A DNA stretch of 64,000 nucleotides from Pycnopodia helianthoides. Lineage: Eukaryota > Echinodermata > Asteroidea > Forcipulatida > Asteriidae. The position numbers and the translations under genes were made by a program. The stretch's first letter is position 1. The number at the start of each line of letters is the position of its first letter. Below, piece after piece: positions 1 to 11,484 of the stretch. A model generated the notes under the pieces. The model made no database searches. It was not told the origin of the DNA and worked only from the letters and a program-made list of their open reading frames with translations. The DNA lies in NCBI GenBank assembly GCA_032158295.1, contig CM063258.1, positions 8,264,583-8,328,582 of the forward strand, written 5' to 3'.

Positions 1-46
1 TTAAGCTGACATTTCTAACTACAACACTTTTAGTAAATGTCGCCAG

Positions 47-545
47 ACAAGAAGAGGAGGTGTTGTAGCCATCTTTGCTAAACATCATCTTAAAGTGCAA
101 CACTTGTCTACTCATGCATGTGTTTTTGAATGCATGTGGTTGAAGTTTGATTTGAAATTATCCAAACGTGTCTCGGTTAATCTGTATGTTGTGTAATATA
201 TTTTCCTCCTGATGCTACATACGAGAATGATCTTTTACAACACATCTGTTATACCGTTGATTCTATTCGTATGACTGACATGTCTGCCATAATAACTATT
301 ATGGGGGATTTTAATCATCTTAAAAGTGACACCATTGAGTTGAATTTGGGAATGGCACAACTTGTCACATTTCCTACACGTCAGGATTCTATGCTCGATA
401 AGATCTTCACCAATTATTCTGATTTTGTTTGACCAAACTCTACCACTTGCTCCGCTTGGTGCCAGTGATCATTGCTGCACTTTTGTCAAACCGATAGCTG
501 AACTTCCTCGTCAGGTTAACAAAAGAACCAGTTACCGCCCTTATT
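47..545 (+). pseudogene. Decayed endonuclease domain of a non-LTR retrotransposon
   Basis: Read across three frames, this stretch gives pieces of an exonuclease-endonuclease-phosphatase (APE-type) domain as found at the N-terminus of non-LTR retrotransposon polyproteins. The pieces are RRGGVVAIFAKHHL near 50-91, IMGDFNHLK near 298-324 (the GDFN metal-binding motif), a LDKIFTN segment near 394-414, and LGASDHC near 456-476 (the catalytic SDH motif). The motifs come in family order, but the frame changes at least twice and a stop follows the first block, so it cannot encode a working enzyme. No reverse transcriptase is visible downstream. It is a 5'-truncated, old copy whose 5' part lies outside the window. 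The LINE clade (CR1/L2-like or other) is not resolved. Confidence 0.6.
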
Positions 546-1193
546 TGGGCTCTAGTATTACATCATTTGGTCAATGAATGGTTCATTTCGATTAGAAGGA
601 AGCCTTCACAAATCTGTCGACCATTCAAGCCTTTAATATTGGTAACTTAACTGTGTATTGCATTTTTAACATTTGTAAATTTGAATTTTGTTCGGCATCT
701 AAGCTGTTTTAATTCGAATGTTTTTTACAATAAACCATATATTTTTATAATGGTCAAAGGCGAACGCTTTACACACAACGCCACCAATGTACTGTACCTA
801 AATATGTGACTTTGGTTTCATCTCTGCGTTAAAGCACTGCTCAATCTGTTCTTTTTTAGTCCTGTGGAAGCAAATCCTTAGTCTACTCAGATGTCACTTG
901 AACCATTGACCACCACCTTCTAGAGCAGCCACTAATACATGTAACTCGGATCTAACTTAAGGATGTGGGGATTGTGGGTTTTAATCCCACCAAAGTAGCC
1001 TACTGTCCCATTTGGTGGCTAGAGCTATGGCTACAGCTATATTTCTGTGTCATCATGCATTGAAGTGAAGGATGTCCTTTGCAACACCCTCAGCAACAGT
1101 CGTAGCCATAACTCTAACCGCCATTTCGGATACAGCCTGATGAGTGCTTATCATCCACTGGTGTAGGTACAATAGAATTCTTATCCCCGGTGC
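546..1193. other. Intergenic stretch with no recognised feature
   Basis: AT-rich sequence with short open frames only. I see no coding signature, RNA gene or repeat structure that recurs elsewhere in the window. Confidence 0.5.
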
Positions 1194-1756
1194 AATGCGC
1201 CGTATTTTTGAACCGCGTGAGGGCGCTCTCAAAAACATTTTTATCACTTCCGGGGGTATAACTTATCGTCTGCTCAGCTACCTGTGTACAGTTTAGCATC
1301 GGCGTTCTGTCACTTCTGTGCGCAAGAAGAGAGTTTAGTCAGTGCCTCTAGAATCTAAGGTAATAACGGCTCCTTTAAAGGTCTTATTTTCCTTGATGGA
1401 TATGACGTCTGGTAGTAATGTGTTTCAGTCCTTATCTGTCTGGAGGAAGTATTTGAAGCAGTTTTTGTTTGCGGAGAACAGTTGTTTCTAAGAAAGGATG
1501 AGCCACGCTTAACTGCCAGTTCTGATATTTTTTAAGATTAGATGCAGGGCTCTTTATTTCTTTAAATGAGCTGTTATTAATCCACCTTAGATTCTAGAAG
1601 CATTAACTAAACTCTCTCGCGCACAGAAGTGACAGAACGCCGATGTTAAAACTGTACACAGCTACCTGAGCAGACGATAATCGCTTAAGTTATACCCCCG
1701 GAAGTGATACAATTATTTTTGAGAGCGCCCTCACGCGGTCAAAAATACGGCGCATT
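1194..1756. mobile_element. MITE-like element with inverted repeats of about 165 bp
   Basis: The left arm starts AATGCGCCGTATTTTTGA and runs to about 1361 (TCTAGAATCTAAGG). Its inverted copy begins near 1587 (CCTTAGATTCTAGA) and ends AAATACGGCGCATT at 1756. Arms are about 90% matched with small indels; the unique centre is about 220 bp. There is no coding capacity, so it is a non-autonomous DNA transposon. A target-site duplication could not be set with certainty. Confidence 0.75.
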
Positions 1757-2856
1757 ACAACATCAATCAAATACATAATTTGTTATGCATCAATGGGCAT
1801 ACCATTTAAACTGTGAATGAATTATCAGAATGCATTAAATTCACTTTTTTATGGGTCGTAACAATGCAGTCACTGGGTTTTGAAAGGGATTTTAATTACC
1901 ATATGATGCTAGGGCGATGTCATCTGTATTCATCCATGGGAATCTGTTCTTGAGTTGTTTGGCAGTAAGGAGCTCAACCATAGCACCATACTCCCTAGTG
2001 TTACAAAGATACAAACAAATTGTCGCCTTTTGTTTAAAAAAACAAAAAACAAAACACTGGTGCTATTCAATAATGTATTTTGGACTCTTACAAACCTTTT
2101 TTTTGTAAAAAGTGGAATGATAGACTTGGAATAACTTCTCACAAGAACACCAGTGAAGTGAGGGTAAAGTTTACTTTTGAACCCTCTGGTTACCAAACTC
2201 TTTTTGACATTGTAAACAAACACTATAGTGCCCAGTGCCCACAATGTTTGACCATTGAAGCGTGAAGAACACATTCTCACACACCAGTAAGCTTGTGTTC
2301 AAAGGTCAATTTTACAAACTGTTACTCTATTATTACATTGAAGATTTCATTTAGAGCATAATAAGTGATACAAAATGTCTTACTTCTTGACAAAAATCAT
2401 TGAGATCGACCAATAACTGTTCAAGTTCTTGGTCTTTGTTTCCTCAGTGTGTTTGTACAACCAATCACCTTTTCCTACACGACCACACGGTGCTCTGCAG
2501 GTGTTTGGCAATTTGGATCTTTTCACTCAAATTTGAAGAGATTGCATAATAGCTACCTGATTTTATTTGACAACCATTTGAAAGATCCGATCCTACACTT
2601 CCAATGACGATAAGCTTGGGTATGGAGGGTGAACTTGGACAAAACTACAGCTTTTTAACAACAAATAGCCTATGAGTGCTTGTTTAATAATATTAATAAT
2701 AACTTGTTCTTATGCAGCGCATTTTGCAATAACAAATCAATGTGCTTTACATTAGTTTGTGTGTTATCTTGGTTGACTTATGCCAACATTGCGGCTGAAA
2801 GGGCTATAAAGGGTTTTACAAAAATATTAAATAAAAAAAGAATTGAAACAACACAC
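1757..2856. other. FOXRED1 intron 3 (inferred), nothing else recognised
   Basis: By transcription direction this lies downstream of FOXRED1 exon 3 on the minus strand, and should be intron unless the gene is broken. I looked for the next conserved block (in the human protein it includes a FPWINTEG-like stretch) in all frames of the minus strand and did not find it, so the next exon probably lies to the left of the window. Confidence 0.45.
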
Positions 2857-2975
2857 CTTTGCATTCTGTGATTCTCCATCATTTGTTCTGCGCCCTTCTC
2901 TGAGGCAAGGAGTAGATATCCTCCTTGATTGAATTGAACATCAGGTGGATCTGCATCATCAACGCACAGGTGCTC
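2857..2975 (-). CDS. FOXRED1: FOXRED1 coding exon 3
   Basis: This 119-bp exon starts GAGCACCTGTGCGTT and encodes [13 protein letters not shown]...[15 protein letters not shown]...NHRMQR, ending at phase 2 at AAAG|GTGTGT. It is too short to stand out as an open frame, but the [10 protein letters not shown] block is a clear match to the family. Its acceptor (TTTACATGTAG|GAGCA) is the edge of the tandem repeat at 2971-3271. Confidence 0.88.
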
Positions 2976-5894
2976 CTACATGTAAATTAACAGAAGCTAA
3001 GGGGTCATTTCATATTAACGCCTGGGAGGAGTTATTTCAGCTTAGCAGATCCCCTACTGCTGCTTACAATATGCTCCTACATGTAAATTAACAGAAGTTA
3101 AGGGGTCATTTCATAACACCTGGGAGGAGTTATTTCAGCTTAGCAGATCCCCTACTGCTGCTTACAATATGCTCCTAAAATGTAAATTAACAGAAGTTAA
3201 GGGGTCATTTTATAACACCTGGGAGGAGTTATTTCAGCTTAGCAGATCCCCTACTGCTGCTTACAATATGCAAGGCAAAATACATTTCATATATTTCCGG
3301 TAATGAAACCAAGGGTGCCTCATAAGTGAACTTAATAACTGTAGCTCGCAAGCCTGTGAGGAAACCTGTAAACAATGGTGCTTTGTATGTGAGTCAGAAA
3401 CACCAGGGTTAACCCCTACTCTTCCACAATAAGTGTTCTGGGTTCTTTTACGTGCCCTACCACTCCTAGTACACGGGACTAGTAATTATGGTAAATATCT
3501 TGCTGAAGGACACAAGTACCACAACCGGGATTTAAACCCACACTCTGCTGATCAATAACACCAGAGTTTGAGTGCAGTGCGCTTGACCACTCGGCCACAA
3601 CACGCCACATGGTAACTTTTTTATTTATTAATTTTTTTTAACTAGAAAAAGAATGAGTGACTGAAATGCAGAGCAAATACACTGTGAATGCATTTCTTCT
3701 GTAGTAGTTAGTGTAGTCTCCAACGATACTTTGTTTACATATGCTAATCAGTTGACTTTTGACCCTAAAATATTCTCAGTATATTTGCATGCAGAGCGTA
3801 TCTTCGCAATGCATTGTGGGGCGATTTTCACACAGAGATCAGAGATAGGGAACTGACACCGTTCTTTTACCGTCGTCGTCATCGTCGTGATATTCTTCGT
3901 TTATGTGATTATTTTAAGTTAAATGCAAGTATTATTCCCATTGTTCATTGGAGCATAATCTAGACTTGAAACGCGTAGCCGATTCTAAAAGGACAGAACT
4001 CTACATTTATTTTATTGACCGTCTTCTGCCTGTATTTACTTTACTTTACAATTTCAACTCGGAATAGGGCCTAAATAGAATTAGAAATCAGTTTTCCAGT
4101 GAAAATTTAGACGCGTAATAACAACTGTTACAGAACTCTACAGTTAGCACAACAATTTGCTTATCGGTAAACAGCGTTGTGAAATGGGTCAAGAGCCCAG
4201 TTGTTATTGTTTCTGATTGTTTTTTGGTTTTTGTTCGTTTGTTTGTTTTGGGGGTGGCTTTTTTGGGGGGGAGGGGGTAAGGTGTTGGGAATGTTAATCT
4301 TGAATCTTTTTCTCTACCTTAATTGTTTTAAGAAAGTCTGCACTGTACATGGACATCTCAACATTGGCTGGGATTGAGAACTGTTGCCTGATGCCACCGA
4401 CTGACAGAGTGGTTGACGCCCTGGTGTACTGGGAAAGAAAAGAAAAAATCAAAACATCAAAAAGATGTCCAGATATTTCAACACTCCAAAAGAAGCTTAA
4501 GGATAAATCAACACTCAAGGCCTGGTACATTATTCTAGTAAAGGCGATGTAGTTATTTCATTGGTGACAGGCACCTCTATGAGCACGGCCTAATTTGATA
4601 AAGCCTCTAAGCAGATATTTTCTGCTTACGGAGCGGCCATTAGCAGAATGTCTATTTCAAAAACACTACTAACCGTAAGCAAAGCAAAAGGCACGCTAAC
4701 TTGCTGACGGTTCTTGTAAACAGGGCCCATTTTCATAGAGCTGCTTAGGCAGAACATATTGCTTAACAATTTTCTGCTAAGCAGAAATCAGCAGGATACC
4801 AGTCACAAATAAAAAATGTGACATGGTAGTTTGGCCGGTAACCTTATTCTGGTAAGCATAATTTGGTCGTGCTTAGCTACTTTTTGTGCTTAAGCAGCTC
4901 TATGAAATTGGGCCCTGATGAGTTACGTAACAGTGCAAATCTACTGTGAACGGGCACATGCACTGCCAAATCTTCTTAATCGTTTATGAATTACACCTTT
5001 GCTGATGCATGTTTTTTAATGCTATAATAAGCACAAAAGATTGCTTACCCTCAAATAGCTTTAAGAGTTTGGGCCCAGGGGTGAGAGTCATTGCTGACCA
5101 AAAAATCTAGAAACTACCATCAACAATAAATGATGGATTTTCCACTTTTGGGGGTAACCTATGGATTTCTAGATTTAGCCCTCCTACTGTCAGTGACTCT
5201 TGGCAACATTTTCCAGTGAGTTGACCAACCATTTGAAACCATTCGACTGCCAATGGTCGTGTACGGTGGCCCAACTGTGCACAGAACTAACTGAGTACTG
5301 TGTACATGCATTCCCCCATGGTATCATAGTGCAGGCTGGCATAGTTTATCTATCATTCAAAACCACAGTAAATGGTATTGAATGGTCAGACAGCAAGAGG
5401 GTTAAGGGGCTTTTAAGGACAGCAACCTCAGCAGAATCGAAGTAAAGAACATTTCCTTGACTTTGATAGTTCTGATGGAAACATTTCTCTGGAGGATTTG
5501 AACTGGTACAAGCTTTAAAAATCAGAGAACTGTCAGGTCGAACATTATATATATCAAGATTTTTGTAAAATTAAATTTTCCGAATCCCTTTTTTGTCTTG
5601 AAATCTGTCATTTACCGTGCAATCCCGTTCAACGACGACCACATTAAGTCCCGCTTCTGCGTCTCTTTTCAGGTGGTACGCAATACTCGATCCCATCACT
5701 CCCCCTCCAACAATCAGAACATCGGTCTCGTAGGGCGGGTGATTTGGATTATAAAAAGCAGACGTTTCTGGAGACGCAAACAGGTTCTTCCCTTTAATGC
5801 CATCTTTGATTGTCTTGGTGAATTTACTGCTGTGACGGAGGATCACGGGTGATGCCATGAGTCTTCGCAGCGGTCTGGCCAAGAAGCTGGCCAT
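2857..5894 (-). CDS. FOXRED1: FOXRED1, FAD-dependent oxidoreductase domain-containing protein 1 (5' part, exons 1-3)
   Basis: Three exons are supported on the minus strand: 5894-5616, 4428-4318 and 2975-2857, joined at phase 0 and phase 0 with GT-AG borders. They give about 169 residues. Residues 1-40 are basic and hydroxylated ([16 protein letters not shown]...), fitting a mitochondrial presequence. A Rossmann FAD-binding motif follows ([18 protein letters not shown], about 58-75) with VVVVERD closing the second strand. Then come the family blocks [15 protein letters not shown] and [15 protein letters not shown], which match vertebrate FOXRED1 in order. FOXRED1 is a mitochondrial flavoprotein needed for complex I assembly, related to sarcosine and dimethylglycine dehydrogenases. 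The human protein is about 486 residues, so roughly two thirds, including the C-terminal FAD-binding part, is missing to the left. The introns hold a SINE, a MITE and a tandem repeat. Confidence 0.88.
2971..3271. repeat. Three tandem copies of about 100 bp in FOXRED1 intron 2
   Basis: Copies begin near 2971, 3072 and 3170 (TGCTCCTACATGTAAATT...) and end CTGCTGCTTACAATA. They are nearly identical apart from small indels. On the minus strand each copy contains the 3' splice site of exon 3 plus the first five exon bases, so the true acceptor lies in one copy and two duplicates lie upstream in the intron. Confidence 0.9.
3340..3608 (-). mobile_element. tRNA-derived SINE, minus strand, in FOXRED1 intron 2
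   Basis: The reverse complement starts with a tRNA-like head: GTGGCCGAGTGGTCAAGCGC (A box), a CTCTGGTGTTATTGATCAGC loop region, and GGTTTAAATCC (B box). The body follows, with AAGGACACAAG- and ACGTAAAAGAACCC-like words. The same family recurs at 57483, 58322-58617 and 58716-58970. Such SINEs are abundant in echinoderm genomes (from general knowledge, not searched). Confidence 0.75.
4318..4428 (-). CDS. FOXRED1: FOXRED1 coding exon 2
   Basis: This is a 111-bp, phase 0-0 exon of 37 residues ([17 protein letters not shown]...ADFLKTIK). Acceptor TTTCCCAG|TAC, donor AAG|GTAGAG. The join DCT-YTRAS lines up with the human DHTYSQAS region. Confidence 0.9.
4723..4915. mobile_element. MITE of the GGGCCC...CATAGAGCTGCTTA family
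   Basis: It is bounded by GGGCCCATTTTCATAGAGCTGC on the left and its inverted copy GCAGCTCTATGAAATTGGGCCC on the right; length is 193 bp. It matches the element at 63396-63588 and the interrupted one at 48625-49157. The preceding 4575-4722 has similar CTAAGCAG words and may be a degraded relative. It lies in FOXRED1 intron 1. Confidence 0.8.
5616..5894 (-). CDS. FOXRED1: FOXRED1 coding exon 1 (presequence and GxGxxG motif)
   Basis: The start is the ATG at 5894-5892, in an excellent context (CCCACCATGG). A frame extension upstream has no ATG and reaches a likely splice acceptor (TTTCTTTAG at about 5920), so a 5' non-coding exon probably precedes it. The exon encodes 93 residues and ends ...ERDCT at ACG|GTAAAT, phase 0. 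Confidence 0.88.
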
Positions 5895-5919
5895 GGTGGG
5901 AAAAAAGACCAATTCAAAC

Positions 5920-6386
5920 CTAAAGAAAAGACAAGTTTAGAGAAGTGCAGAAATAACTATTACTGTATTACTGTAATTATTATTATAGTCACACCCTTCC
6001 CCTCCACTTCATGTTTATGGGTTTCACACACGCTCTATAGACCCCTTGCACAACACGCAGTGCACTTACAACATGCGCCTACATGTATCCTGTCTGCCAT
6101 TTTGGGAGTCAAGAATTTACCCAAAAATGGTGGAAATGGTAGACGCGCATTTTGTGGAGTTGCATTCTGCGTTGTGCAAGGGGTCAACACAATAGTGTTA
6201 AACATCAATGGTTGTGGTTTCCATCGTGCATGCTTTATTCAACTGTGCATGGTTGTCGTTAAGTCACTGTCAGTCCGGCTACCTCCACTCTATGATGAGT
6301 AACAAGCCCTGAATTGGACTCCTCCGTTGCTCGTTGCAATCTCCCACCAAGCACGATACAATCTAGCCTTGACCAAGGCGTTGGAG
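5920..6386. other. FOXRED1 upstream region
   Basis: Upstream of the FOXRED1 coding start. A probable 5' non-coding exon must lie here or further right, but no TATA box or clear initiator can be picked out. No other feature recognised. Confidence 0.35.
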
Positions 6387-6660
6387 TTTTATTTTAATTA
6401 GGTGTTCGGGCACTCCGCCCGGAACACCCCTTGTTTGTGTTCCGTTTTTTATTTATTTTTTTAATTAGGTGTTCGGGCACTCCGCCCGGAACACCTCTTG
6501 TTTGTGTTCCGTTTTTTATTAATTTTTTTAATTAGGTGTTCGGGCACTCCGCCCGGAACACCTCTTGTTTGAGTTCCGTTTTTTATTAATTTTTTTAATT
6601 AGGTGTTCGGGCACTCCGCCCGGAACACCTCTTGTTTTGTTCCGTTTTTTTTTTTTTTTT
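6387..6660. repeat. Four tandem units of about 67 bp, each with a GC-rich hairpin
   Basis: Each unit reads AATTAGGTGTTCGGGCACTC then CGCCCGGAACACC, then TTGTTTGTGTTCCG and a T-rich stretch. GGTGTTCGGGC pairs with GCCCGGAACACC around a short loop. The last unit runs into a T-run and CTTCTTCTTCTTCC. The unit looks like the end of a dispersed transposon multiplied in tandem. Confidence 0.8.
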
Positions 6661-8480
6661 TTTTTTAAACTTCTTCTTCTTCTTCCTTCTTATCTCCCAC
6701 GATTGTCCGCTAACAAAAGTCCCAAGCTCACACAACCTTCTAACTTTACACATAGTTAGATATTTATTAGGAGTCAAAGGTTACAAGCCATTTAAGTAAA
6801 AAAAATGACCTCATGCCAATACATGTATGTTTCTGAATAATATAGCTACAGTATTCATATTTTGACATATGATAGATCAAGACATGTGCAACATTTAACA
6901 AGTTCACATCAAATTAACATGACCTTTACTTCCGGTCGTACCGGAAGGTCAAAGTTTGCCTCTGTGTAATTCTTAAAAAAAACACTTTCCTTGTAAAAAC
7001 ATAAACTTCTGTATATCAGATCAACTTCAAATTAACACCATGTTAGGACAGTAATACAACCTCCCTCAGGTAGTTGTGACATCATGATGATGTCATGATG
7101 ACGTCATCATAGTGTCAAAATACAGTAAATCAAACTTTAATACTATAAAAATTCGTAACTCGAGAAGTACTTTAGCTATTAATTCAATCTCATCAGAGAG
7201 GTCTTGAAAAATGTAGCAATTACTACACAAAGTGTTACCATTTGACCTTTACTTCCTGTTCAAACCGGAAGTTAAAAATTTCAAATTTCATACTTTAAGA
7301 AATATTCAAACTTTTTACACATACACTAATCACAAATGTTACACCATGTTGTAGGTCCATAAGCGGTCTCAAACTTTGCCACAGAGATGTTACCTATTTG
7401 ACCTTCACTTCCGGTTGAAATCGGGTATGCATTGACCCGCTGTTAAACCGCGGGAAAATAACTACACTGAAAACACACACATTGCGTGATCTATACCAGT
7501 TGCATTGTGAGCTGCTTTTCGTTCTATTGACCGCAAGGTGCAAAGTTCAAACATGCTTGTACTCTAGTCTTTGTTCATGTTGTTCAAGGTTCACACAACC
7601 TGGTTTTGGCAATAGCTTTGTTAGTCTCTAAAACAGCCGTCCATTCGCTAACAATCAAAATAATGTCAGGCTTTTAATCTTAAGTGCTTTTTTAGGCTTT
7701 GCTAAATTGTGTAGCTTGAAGTGCTTTTACTTAGAGTTATTCTAGATAAGTTATTACTAGATAATAACCAAAATACAATGTATTTTCATGACAATTACCG
7801 ATTAGATTGGTAAATCTTCCCCTATGGATAAAACACTGGGTTGCGCAGTCACGGCAATATGTCTGAGATTGTGCCGCAGTTTATTCCTAACCGATTTTTA
7901 CAATCTGTAATCGGAAAGGCCTCATAATACTCAACAACCGCTACACAGAGTGTGACCCGATTTGATCTTGGTTCAAACAGGAAGTTGAAAATTCCGAAAA
8001 TGCATATCTCAAGAACCACTTATAATTTAGTCGTAGGTCATTGAGCCTGCTCAAACCTTTGCATAGAGATGATATCATTATGACCTTAACTTCTGGTCCA
8101 AAACGGGCGTTAAAGCCAATGTGTATATTAATTGGCATTTCAAAGTGTGTGTATAGGCCTACAGAAAAGCACTGCAGTTGGCTGTTCTGCTTCATTGATC
8201 ATCATAAGGTTCATAGTCCGCTGTGTCTGTAGTAGTCCCACATTTCAAACGTTAGCAGTATGGTGGCGCTATATCAAATTAATGGTCATGCTTTTACTAC
8301 GCTCTGTGGCATTATTTGCTCGCTCTGTGACAGATACCAGCTTGTTTTAGTTTATAACGGGAAATCCACACAAACACCAATGTGAGCATTTTTTTTGGGC
8401 CAACAAAGACACACTTCCAAGCTCACATAAAATTGAAACATCACATATAGTTAGCTATTTATTAGTAGATGAAACTGCTG
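6661..8480. other. Probable interior of a degraded non-autonomous element
   Basis: Phrases such as TGACCTTTACTTCCGGT recur in degenerate form near 6921, 7245, 7398 and 8083, separated by 150-700 bp. TGACATCATGATGATGTCATGATGACG-type CATGATG repeats lie near 7077-7110. The region directly follows the 67-bp units and probably belongs to the same element. No coding frame is credible. Confidence 0.4.
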
Positions 8481-9018
8481 CAATGGCGTCGTCAGGTGTC
8501 AAATAAGGAACTTTGATCAAGGCTTGATCAGAGTTTCTTATTTCAAAAATGCAAATCTTTAGAATCACAACTAACTGAACGTTTAGTACAAAGTTGTCTC
8601 TTTACTTATCGACAGCTTTGCTAATTTATTGGAGATATTTACCGAACAACCGTGTTTTTGTTCCAACAAAAATTTAAGTCTAGTTTATTATGTTTTTCTT
8701 TACGCCGTGTACCCACCTGAGTTAGCTGTGTACATCTACATACGTAGATGTACACTGCACTGTACAGCATGCGTGTATGCATGTGTGTGTTTGTGGTTTG
8801 AGCCGTATACAGTGCACTCTCTAAACCAACGGCCTCCGTATGCAGACAGTAGGCCCCTATTTAATACAAATCATGTTGGTACTTTTCAGAAGATAAAATG
8901 TAGCCCTACCAGCTCTGGGTGTTTTAATGCCTAGTGCTGGCTGCAGGCTCCTGTAGTTTTCTTAGCTAATTTACTCGCACCTTTACTAGTTTATCATCAC
9001 TTACACAAATGACCAGGT

Positions 9019-9245
9019 CCCAATTTCATGGCTCTGCTTACTGCCAAATAGTGCACTTGCAATCACCATTCTCCCCTTACTGTGCAAGTGACGATTTTTT
9101 GCGCTAGCTTTATTATAAGCGAAGAATGCCTAGTACGCGCACGCACAAGCTAACCTGTGAAATATGCTCGACGTAATCACGGAAATCCCTGCTTCCGTAA
9201 TCACAGATTCTTTGCTTACGGTAAGCAGAGCCCTGAAACCTGGCC
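9019..9245. mobile_element. Degraded inverted-repeat MITE
   Basis: The left end is TCCCAATTTCATGGCTCTGC and the right end GCAGAGCCCTGAAACCTGGCC, an imperfect inverted pair related to the GGGCCC...CATAGAGCTGC family. The centre is more diverged than in the other copies. Confidence 0.5.
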
Positions 9246-11484
9246 CTGTGACATCACCTGATGCACCATGCCAGTATAGTTTCCTTCGAGAACTGCTATC
9301 AGGGATTACTTTACTCAAGACTAAAGATCCACAAAATCGCTAGGACATTTTCGATGAATAATTCATTGCCACAATGAATATTTATTACTACTCAAAGCGT
9401 GTCCATAGGACGTCGTGTACATGTACGCGTGTAAGTTGTGTAATTTCCACATGTACACATCCGCATTTTGTAGTCTAGACTCCTAAATCGCTCCACATAA
9501 TGTACGCGTACATGTGACCTGCTTACTTTTCAGATCTGTACACAACACTTTTTGTACTATTTACATTGTAATATTAGCCTAAGTACAAAGAAATGTTGTG
9601 AGAAAATGCCTTTGAATATACAGCAAAGGCCACTGTAAACAAGGCGAAATAAAATACTTTAGACCATTGTGAAATACATTAAACCATTAGCCGTAATGTT
9701 CTGCTATCTGAGGTGTAGTGTTCTGAGTGGGTTTTACATGTTCTATTCCTAAGTTTAAAAATAAGTAAGCGACTAAACAAACTGTGACACGTTTTCATTT
9801 CCTTCATCAGAGCAAGGTATTCAGATGTCTGCACTTTATATAGACACACTAATTTTTCTTTTCTTTTAATAAAAAGTAAGCCAATATATTTGGTACAAAT
9901 TCAGGCCTAAATTGTGTTAAACAAAAGTGTCCATGTTCTTACACATAATTTACTGGAGGAGGGGCTATCGGTGAATGGAGAAAGTTGTGAGGAATTTAAA
10001 CATCCACAATAAAAGATGCGGTGGCTTTCGTCCTCCATTGTGAATGATCTGACAAGACGTGAGACGACAGACTGAGGGGGTGGTGGGGGGGGGGGTAGGG
10101 GGTAGCACCGTAATCTTACACTTCCTCCAATGCACAACACTTGTTTCAGACGCACGCACCCATAAACAGGAAAGTTTTAGGTGGAAATATACCTATGAGT
10201 GGATATCATACAATCTTTGGTGAATATTCATGATTAGGGAGCCGCGTGACCACAATACGCACATTTGATTGGTTAAATTCTTTGCCATTGACCAACTATG
10301 CTGCAGAAAAAAAAATCGCAGCCAGGACACGCTACTACTATACCTGGGCTAGGATTAAGATAGCACCACTAAATTGGCCACACACACACATACCTCCAGT
10401 CCATGGCAGGACCTCAACCCAGTAACTCCTTTTTTTAATGATTTTTGTTTCCACAATCATTCATTGTTTTTACTATCGAAACCAAAATTCCAAAAAGAGG
10501 AGTACAGCACCCCAGTTACTGATTACTGGGTAAACCAATATCAAGATCTATGTATAAATCATCATGTGGGCAATTCAATGAAAAGGTGGAATTTTCTCCA
10601 AAAAAAAGAAATTTGCAACCAGAACTGAATTTTTATCTTTATATCATTCGAAGGGGAAGTGTCAGGGAAAAACAAAATTGTTTGGGTATTGTTAACTGTG
10701 AAAAAAAAAAACCTTTTCCAATAGGGCACTTTGATGGGGAAAAAGTTGTGTTTTTTATGATTTAACCAATTTGCCCTACTTTAAGGGTCAGGATCAAAAA
10801 TATATCAATGTAAATAAGTATGGGTAGTGTTCTTTTAGAAACAACATGTAACATTTTTTGGGCCTTTCCATCCAGCGAAACGCGTGCTACCGATTTTCGC
10901 AGAGCTCTCTCAGCTACACCATACAGTTGATCTTTCACTTTTGTGTGAACATGGGGATCTAGCCTAGAGTTTCAGGTTTTAAAATACAAAAGATGAACAC
11001 TTAAATCAAAGTAGTCTTGCAGCCAGAGAATGGAGAATAATGAAGGACACCCTAAAACGTAACGCGTGTTACCGCGGAATTGCCCATGTATATTTCAAGT
11101 TTTGAGAGGGGATAAAATAGGCCTTCTGTGGAAAAAGTTTTGATATTCTTATTTTTTTATATTAATATTTGTCTTACCATGGTCATGGGAGGAGGAAGGT
11201 CTAACCAGTCCTGGAATTGTGCGAAGGCTACAGATGCCACAAGGTCTACCACAAATACTGCCTGGTTGATTTTGCACAATGGTCAAAATGGGAACACTTT
11301 TGACACCTTTTCCTTGCCACAGTCCGGCAGTGCCTTTCGACCATTGCGAATGCGCATATCAACCAGTCTGTATAAATTTGAGATAGACCTCATTTTATTT
11401 ATGCCAATGGGCATGGCCTCTTTTCTCCTGATCTTGAAATTGGTGCCCCCCTCAATACAAAAGTCTCCCTAGCCCCATGAATAG
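9246..11484. other. Intergenic, no recognised feature
   Basis: I see only low-complexity patches: a G-run at about 10076-10100, CA repeats near 10380, and AT-rich stretches. An open frame at 11128-11472 has no recognisable domain or coding bias and is not called. Confidence 0.5.

Noticed and set aside
5200..5445. 81-codon plus-strand frame inside FOXRED1 intron 1
   Set aside because: No match or splice context; its start is not in good context and it is antisense to a real gene's intron.
7077..7115. TGACGTCATCA as a CRE in the 7-kb region
   Set aside because: It lies within a CATGATG simple repeat and is single; not enough to call a regulatory site.
11128..11472. 114-codon plus-strand frame with a hydrophobic start
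   Set aside because: No recognisable domain, poor codon pattern, and it runs into an inverted-repeat element.
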